Below are positions 12,773 to 16,955 of a stretch of 16,955 bases of DNA, piece by piece (position 1 is the first letter of the stretch; the number at the start of each line of letters is the position of its first letter). The notes below the pieces were generated by a model. The model did not search any database and was not told the origin of the DNA. It saw only the letters and a program-made list of their open reading frames with translations. Location of the stretch: NCBI GenBank assembly GCA_016210805.1, contig JACQTL010000087.1, positions 1-16,955 of the forward strand. The letters are read 5' to 3'. The translations under genes and the position numbers were made by a program. Source of the DNA: Actinomycetota bacterium. Its GTDB lineage: Bacteria > Actinomycetota > UBA4738 > G016210805.

Positions 12773-14787
12773 GGCCGGTGGAGCGGGCCGACCGGACCGG
12801 GCCTCCCGCGATGGCCGGGCGGGGGCCCGGGGCGGCCCGGACGTGGGCCGCGGCCGTGGCCCTCGGCGCGCTGGTCGCCCTGGTGGCCATGGCCTTCCTC
12901 CTGGCCACCTACCGCCTGCACATCGTCGAGACGCCCCTCGGATGGGACACGCCGAAGTACCTGTGGCGCACGGCCCTGGCCGCCGAGGTGGGGGTGAGCG
13001 GCCTCCCCGAGCGGGTCCCACCACCGGTGAACGCGAGCCCCGACCGGCCCGGGTTCCCCGTCGTTGCGCTCTCGATCCGGGGGGTCTCCGGCGTGGCGGC
13101 CCTCGACCTGGCCGCCCTCCTCCCCGCGGTGATGGCCGCGGCGACCGGCCTGGCCGGGGCGGCCTTCGCCGTGGCCGGCCTGGGCCGGCGCCCGTGGGAG
13201 GGGGCCCTGATGGGCCTGGCCCTGGGAACCTCCTCCCTGGTCGTCCGGCTGGCCGGCCCGGAGGGCTACCAGGACAACCTCCTGGCCGCGGCGGTGATCG
13301 TGGCGGCGCTCGTCCCGGTGGTCCGGGTGGCCCGGGGGCGGGGAGGGGCGGCCGACGCGGTGGCCGGCGGCCTCCTCCTGGCCGCGGCCGCGGCGCTTCA
13401 CTGGGCCTCCTACGGCATGTTCCTGGTGGTGCTTGGCCTGACCCTGGCCTGGCGGTGGCGGGGCTTCTCCGGTCGACGTCCGAGCGGCCAGCCCCTCCGG
13501 CGTACCCCGCAGGGGCGGCTGCTGGCCCTGGCCGGCGGCTCCCTCCTGGCCGGGGCCGCCGTGTACGCCGTCCTGGGGACCGTCCCGGACCCCCCGGTGA
13601 TCCACGCCGGCGAGTTCTCCAAGAAGCTCGCCGACACCGTCGACCGCCTGGACCTCGTGCTGCTCCCCCTGGCCCTGGTCGGGCTCCTGGCCGAGCGGCG
13701 CCGGCCCGGGCTCCCCGGGCGCCCGGGAGAGCGCTTCGCCGTGGACCTCCTGAGTGTGTGGCTGGCCCTGGTCCTGGCCGCCGTCCTCCTCCAGGTGGCC
13801 GGGGTGCCAGTTCCGGCCCACCGGGCCCTGGCCTTCGCCATCCCCCTCCCGATCCTCGCCGTGCTGGGGGCCCTGGCCCTGGGCCGGGCCGTGGCCGGCC
13901 GGCTCCCCGGAGCGCTCGCCGGGGAGGGCCGGGCCGGGAGCCTCGCGGTGGGAGCGGTGGCCGTCGTGCTCCTCGGGATCGGGGCCTACCAGGCCCAGGC
14001 CACCTGGCTGGGGGTCCGGCCCGCGTTCGAGGTCCGCAAGGCCCAGGACGGCGCCGCGGTGGCGGCCTACCTCGATGCGGCGGGCGTGCCGGCGGATCGG
14101 CCGGTGGTGGTCGTGGTCCACGACCGCGGCCCGAACCCCGACTTCGTGGTCCCCCTCATGGCCCACACCCTGCGCACGCAGCTCCCCCCGGAGCGGATCG
14201 CGCACACCTACCTGTACGTGGGCGACCCCGAGACCTTCCTGGAAAGGCGGCCCGACGTCGAGCGATCCGAGGGTAGCGAGCTGATCGACGGCGTGTCGTG
14301 GCGGTTCTTCCGCGACGTCCGGCCGCTCTACGACCGGGACCCCATCGCCGTGGTCACCCAGGCGTACAACCTCACGCACTACGGGCGATGGGAGTCCCGG
14401 CATCCCGGGTCGGTCGTGGCCCCGAACGTCGCCGTGGTGTCCGGGCCCGTGCTCGCCTCCCCGCTCACCGCGGTCCCCGGGGGCCCCGGCGGGCGGATCG
14501 ACGGGGTCCGGCTGTCGGCCACGGCCGTCGCCGTCCTCGCCCTCCTCGCCGCGGCCGGCGCCGGGTGGGCCCTGGCCCTGGGCCGGCGCCTGGACCCCTT
14601 CGCCGCACTGGCCCTGGCCCCCGCGCTCGGCGTGGCCGGGGTGACGCTCCTCGGCCTCGTCGTGGACGCGGCCGGGCTCCGCCTCGGCGGGGCGGCCGGC
14701 GCGGCGGTCGTGCCGGCGGTCGCCGTGTCCGGCGCCGCGGCGGCATGGATCGCCCACCGCCGGGGGGCGTCCGGGGGGCAGGCATGA
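12769..14787 (+). CDS. Large polytopic membrane protein, GT-C glycosyltransferase-like (paralogue 1)
   Basis: The gene encodes 672 residues from a GTG at 12769 that overlaps the GT2 stop (GTGA). After a first helix at about 26-48 comes an outward loop with PLGWDTPKYLWRT (56-68), followed by about eight to ten helices. Motifs in order include RLAGPEGYQDNLL, an HW pair, and PVPAHRALAF near the end of the main bundle. A soluble stretch of about 150-180 residues (AAYLDAAGVPADRPVVVVVHDRG onward, through YDRDPIAVVTQAYN) precedes two or three C-terminal helices. A first-loop Asp after helix 1 and a His-Arg motif near the membrane fit GT-C transferases that use polyprenyl-phosphate sugars. I cannot name a family. 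It shares its whole architecture with the next gene. A second possible start is Met15. Confidence 0.72.
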   Translation: MRPVERADRTGPPAMAGRGPGAARTWAAAVALGALVALVAMAFLLATYRLHIVETPLGWDTPKYLWRTALAAEVGVSGLPERVPPPVNASPDRPGFPVVALSIRGVSGVAALDLAALLPAVMAAATGLAGAAFAVAGLGRRPWEGALMGLALGTSSLVVRLAGPEGYQDNLLAAAVIVAALVPVVRVARGRGGAADAVAGGLLLAAAAALHWASYGMFLVVLGLTLAWRWRGFSGRRPSGQPLRRTPQGRLLALAGGSLLAGAAVYAVLGTVPDPPVIHAGEFSKKLADTVDRLDLVLLPLALVGLLAERRRPGLPGRPGERFAVDLLSVWLALVLAAVLLQVAGVPVPAHRALAFAIPLPILAVLGALALGRAVAGRLPGALAGEGRAGSLAVGAVAVVLLGIGAYQAQATWLGVRPAFEVRKAQDGAAVAAYLDAAGVPADRPVVVVVHDRGPNPDFVVPLMAHTLRTQLPPERIAHTYLYVGDPETFLERRPDVERSEGSELIDGVSWRFFRDVRPLYDRDPIAVVTQAYNLTHYGRWESRHPGSVVAPNVAVVSGPVLASPLTAVPGGPGGRIDGVRLSATAVAVLALLAAAGAGWALALGRRLDPFAALALAPALGVAGVTLLGLVVDAAGLRLGGAAGAAVVPAVAVSGAAAAWIAHRRGASGGQA

Positions 14788-16748
14788 GCTCCCGACGCCG
14801 GGCGTGGCCGGGCGCCGTCGCCGGGGCCAGCGCCCTGTTCCTGGCCGCGTTCCTGGCCTACTTCCTGGTCTACAGGGTCCGGCACTTCGCCCTGCCCCTC
14901 GGGTGGGACACCCCCTGGTACGTCTGGCGGGCCGACTTCGTGGCCGCCGAGGGCCTGGGTCCCCTGGGCACCTCGGCCCGGCCCGGCCACGCCCTCCTGT
15001 CGGCCGTCCTGGGGGCGGTGACCAGCCGGAGCCAGCTCGAGCTCCAGGTCGTGGTCCCGTTCGTCCTGGTGGGCCTGTTCGCCCTGGCCGTCGGCGCGCT
15101 CGTGGCCGAGGGGACCGGCGGCGGCCCGGCCAGGTGGGCCGTGGCCGCCGCGACCACGGCGGCGCTCCTCGGGGGGACCCGGCTGGTCGGTGAGAACGTG
15201 GCCAACCTCCTCCACGTGCTCCTCGTGGTGGCCGGCCTCGTGGTGCTCCTCCGCCTGGTCCGAGAGGGGCGAGGCTTCGCCGGCGCCGTCCTCCTCCTCG
15301 TCGCCGCGGGGATGGCCCACTGGCTGTTCCTCGGGGTGACCGGCCTGGTCCTCATGGCATGGTTCGGCCTGGCCCTCCCCTCCTCGCTCCGGGCCCGCCG
15401 GGCCGGCGTCCCCGTGCGGCGCACGGAGAGCGGGGCCCTGGCCGCGGTGGGGGCGGCAACGGGAGCGGCCGTGGCGGTCGCCGTCTACCCCCTCCTGTCG
15501 AGCTCGCTGTCGACCTTCGAGATCAGGGAGGCCACCCGGCGGTTCCTCCCCAAGCTCCGGGAGGACCTCTCCGCGATCGCCGCCCCGGTGGTCGGTCCGG
15601 TGGCCGCGGTGGGCGGGGCGGCGCTGTGGTGGGAGCACCGCCGCGACCCCCGTCCCGACTCCGGGGCCGGGACCGCGCCGTTCCTGCGGCTGCTCCTGTC
15701 GTGGACCCTGGTCACGCTGGCCGGCCTGGCCTACGCGGCCGTCTCCCTCGACCTCCCCCCTCACCGGTTCCTCACGCTCCTGGTGGCCGTGCCGGTCATG
15801 GTCGCCGTCGGCACGGCGGTCGCCCTGGCCGCCGGCTGGGCGTGGCGACGGGGAACCCTCGGACGGGCCGCGGCCCCCGTCCTGGTGGCCGGGGCCGTCG
15901 CCGCGCTGGCCCTCCCCGGGATGAGGGTGTGGTACGGACCGGCCGACCTCGTGGACGGGGTCGTCGTTAACGTCCCCGCCGAGGGGCCGGAGCAGTGGTT
16001 CGACGTCGCCGCGTTCGACCAGGCCCGCACGGCCGCCGCCTACCTGGAGAGCCTCCCGCCCGATCGGCCGGCGGTCTTCGTGGTGAGCCCGGTGGGGGCC
16101 TCGGGGCCCATCTCCACCGCGCTCAAGGAGCGGACGATCCGGGCCGCCCTCCCCCCCGATCGCCAGGAGGACGTGCGGGTCTTCCCCGGATCGCCGGCCG
16201 ACCTCCTGGCCGGGCGCCCGTCCCTGGTCGGCAACGAGGAGGTGGACGAGGCCAACCTCCCCTACTGGGAGGAGGTCCGCGCGGTCCTCCCCCTGGACCC
16301 GGCCGTCCTCGTGCTCGAGGCCCTGGGATCCCGGGAGCACGCCGAGTCCGTGGACAAGCTCGGCGCGACCGGGATCGCCCCGGGGGTGGCCGTGCTCCGC
16401 GGGCCCCTTCCGTCGGCGTTCCGGGCCCCAGATCCGGTCCGGCCGGTGCCGACCACCGAGGTGGGCACGGCCTGGGCGGTGCTGATCCTGCTCCTGCTGG
16501 CCCTGGCCGGCGCCGGGTGGACCGCCTGGTTCCTGGGTCCGGCTCCCGTGCCCGTCGTGGCGGTGTCCCTGGCCCCGGCCGTGGGGGCGGGGATGCTGTC
16601 GCTCGGCGGACTGGTGGCGGCGGTGGCCGGGCTCCCCCCGGGCGGGGCGACGGGCGTCGCAATCTTCGCCCTGGTGACGGTGGCGGGGGCGGCCCTGGCC
16701 CTTTACCTCCCCGGTCAGCGGGCGGCCACGAGGGCCACGCAGCAGTAG
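14784..16748 (+). CDS. Large polytopic membrane protein, GT-C glycosyltransferase-like (paralogue 2)
   Basis: The gene encodes 654 residues from ATG at 14784, overlapping the preceding stop by 4 nt (ATGA). The same layout as paralogue 1 recurs: helix 1 at about 10-32, PLGWDTPWYVWRA (38-50) in the first loop, RLVGENVANLL, an HW pair, LPPHRFL, a soluble region beginning near ARTAAAYLESLPPDRPAVFVV and running through a GIAPGVAVLRGP segment, and C-terminal helices from about residue 560. Residues around the Asp and the HR pair are the best conserved between the two copies, which points to a shared active-site plan; most other positions differ, so the duplication is old. The likely site is the outer membrane leaflet face, transferring a lipid-phosphate-linked sugar. 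The 3' end overlaps the convergent regulator gene by 34 nt. Confidence 0.72.
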   Translation: MSSRRRAWPGAVAGASALFLAAFLAYFLVYRVRHFALPLGWDTPWYVWRADFVAAEGLGPLGTSARPGHALLSAVLGAVTSRSQLELQVVVPFVLVGLFALAVGALVAEGTGGGPARWAVAAATTAALLGGTRLVGENVANLLHVLLVVAGLVVLLRLVREGRGFAGAVLLLVAAGMAHWLFLGVTGLVLMAWFGLALPSSLRARRAGVPVRRTESGALAAVGAATGAAVAVAVYPLLSSSLSTFEIREATRRFLPKLREDLSAIAAPVVGPVAAVGGAALWWEHRRDPRPDSGAGTAPFLRLLLSWTLVTLAGLAYAAVSLDLPPHRFLTLLVAVPVMVAVGTAVALAAGWAWRRGTLGRAAAPVLVAGAVAALALPGMRVWYGPADLVDGVVVNVPAEGPEQWFDVAAFDQARTAAAYLESLPPDRPAVFVVSPVGASGPISTALKERTIRAALPPDRQEDVRVFPGSPADLLAGRPSLVGNEEVDEANLPYWEEVRAVLPLDPAVLVLEALGSREHAESVDKLGATGIAPGVAVLRGPLPSAFRAPDPVRPVPTTEVGTAWAVLILLLLALAGAGWTAWFLGPAPVPVVAVSLAPAVGAGMLSLGGLVAAVAGLPPGGATGVAIFALVTVAGAALALYLPGQRAATRATQQ

Positions 16749-16955
16749 CCGGGGAGCTCCCGAGGCTCGGCCCGCACCGCGCCGGCCGCGCCCTCCCCCA
16801 GCCCCTTTACCAGCGACCGGACCAGCGCGTGGTTCATGGAGCAGACCAGGGGCCGGTGGGTCCGGACCAGCTCGTGGAACGGGCAGTTGCGGAGCAGGAC
16901 CCCGCCGTCGGTCCGCTCCGGTTCGAACCCCAGCTCGGCCAGGGCGGCCGCGGCC
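16715..16955 (-). CDS. ArsR-like (COG2345-type) transcriptional regulator, C-terminal part (partial)
   Basis: Eighty codons are visible before the TGA at 16715-16717; the N-terminal winged-helix domain lies beyond the window. The visible part reads LAELGFEPER, GGVLLRNCPFHELV, PLVCSMNHALVRSLVKGL and finally ELPGYCCVAL. The NCPFH segment, a second Cys 16 residues later in VCSMN, and a Cys pair near the C-terminus match the effector domain of COG2345 regulators, the group that includes the iron-sulfur regulator SufR. The spaced cysteines could hold an Fe-S cluster or a metal. The family call is from a short C-terminal stretch, so it is moderate. It converges on the membrane-protein operon and overlaps its last gene by 34 nt. 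Confidence 0.7.
   Translation of the reverse strand, partial: AAAALAELGFEPERTDGGVLLRNCPFHELVRTHRPLVCSMNHALVRSLVKGLGEGAAGAVRAEPRELPGYCCVALVAAR

Noticed and set aside
12553..16340. Long minus-strand open frames opposite the GT2 and the two membrane protein genes
   Set aside because: Their composition (Gly, Gln, Pro, Arg, His runs) is that of a codon-biased antisense shadow; the plus-strand frames have helices and motifs.
16916..16932. tRNA T-arm-like string GGTTCGAACCCC
   Set aside because: No acceptor stem, D-arm or anticodon arm fits around it, and it lies in the conserved reading frame of the regulator gene.
1..16955. CRISPR arrays, insertion sequences, integrase genes, attachment sites, rRNA
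   Set aside because: I saw no regularly spaced repeats, transposase or recombinase motifs, terminal inverted repeats or RNA-gene signatures on either strand.

Overview
This is a very GC-rich window with strong G/C third-position bias, frequent GTG and TTG starts, and genes packed end to end. The best guess is an uncultured or deep-branching member of the Actinomycetota. Support comes from a DUF6504 gene under an actinobacterial-type LexA box (TCGAAC-N4-GTTCGA), leaderless-looking TAGGAT promoters, and a Tat/lipoprotein phosphatase-like protein. I cannot fix the lineage more closely from sequence alone.

Layout. (1) 1-1864 is a mixed flank. It holds the start of a Tat-exported lipoprotein of the alkaline phosphatase superfamily (minus, cut by the window edge), a small SOS-controlled DUF6504 gene (minus), a two-helix membrane protein with an apparently leaderless promoter (plus), and a GNAT acetyltransferase (plus). 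(2) 1840-10275 is a minus-strand surface-polysaccharide operon. In transcription order it encodes a BY-kinase/Wzc-like chain-length regulator, a GT4 glycosyltransferase, a two-part GNAT protein, a polytopic membrane protein that may be a Wzy-type polymerase, a NodB-type polysaccharide deacetylase, a second GT4 glycosyltransferase and a WecA/MraY-like phosphoglycosyl transferase. Four of its six junctions are 4-nt GTGA/ATGA overlaps. A second, apparently leaderless promoter lies in the 25-bp gap before the polymerase-like gene. (3) 10276-10515 is a divergent control region. (4) 10516-16748 is a plus-strand operon: a very clear UDP-sulfoquinovose synthase (SQD1/SqdB/Agl3 type), a DUF2304-GT2 fusion, and two tandem paralogous multi-pass proteins that look like GT-C enzymes. 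(5) 16715-16955 is the C-terminal end of a cysteine-bearing ArsR-like (COG2345-type) regulator, on the minus strand and cut by the window edge.

How the parts may work together. The minus operon has parts to start a lipid-linked glycan (phosphoglycosyl transferase), extend it (two GT4s), modify it (GNAT, deacetylase), polymerise it (Wzy-like) and control export or length (tyrosine kinase). No flippase is visible here. The plus operon could make UDP-sulfoquinovose from UDP-glucose and sulfite. The context differs from a lipid (SQDG) pathway, because the next gene is a polyprenyl-phosphate-type GT2 and the two after it are GT-C-like membrane proteins. My leading hypothesis is therefore a sulfonated-sugar surface glycan module: UDP-sulfoquinovose, then polyprenyl-phosphate-linked sugar, then extracellular transfer. 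The enzyme identity of the first gene is strong. The downstream pathway is inference.
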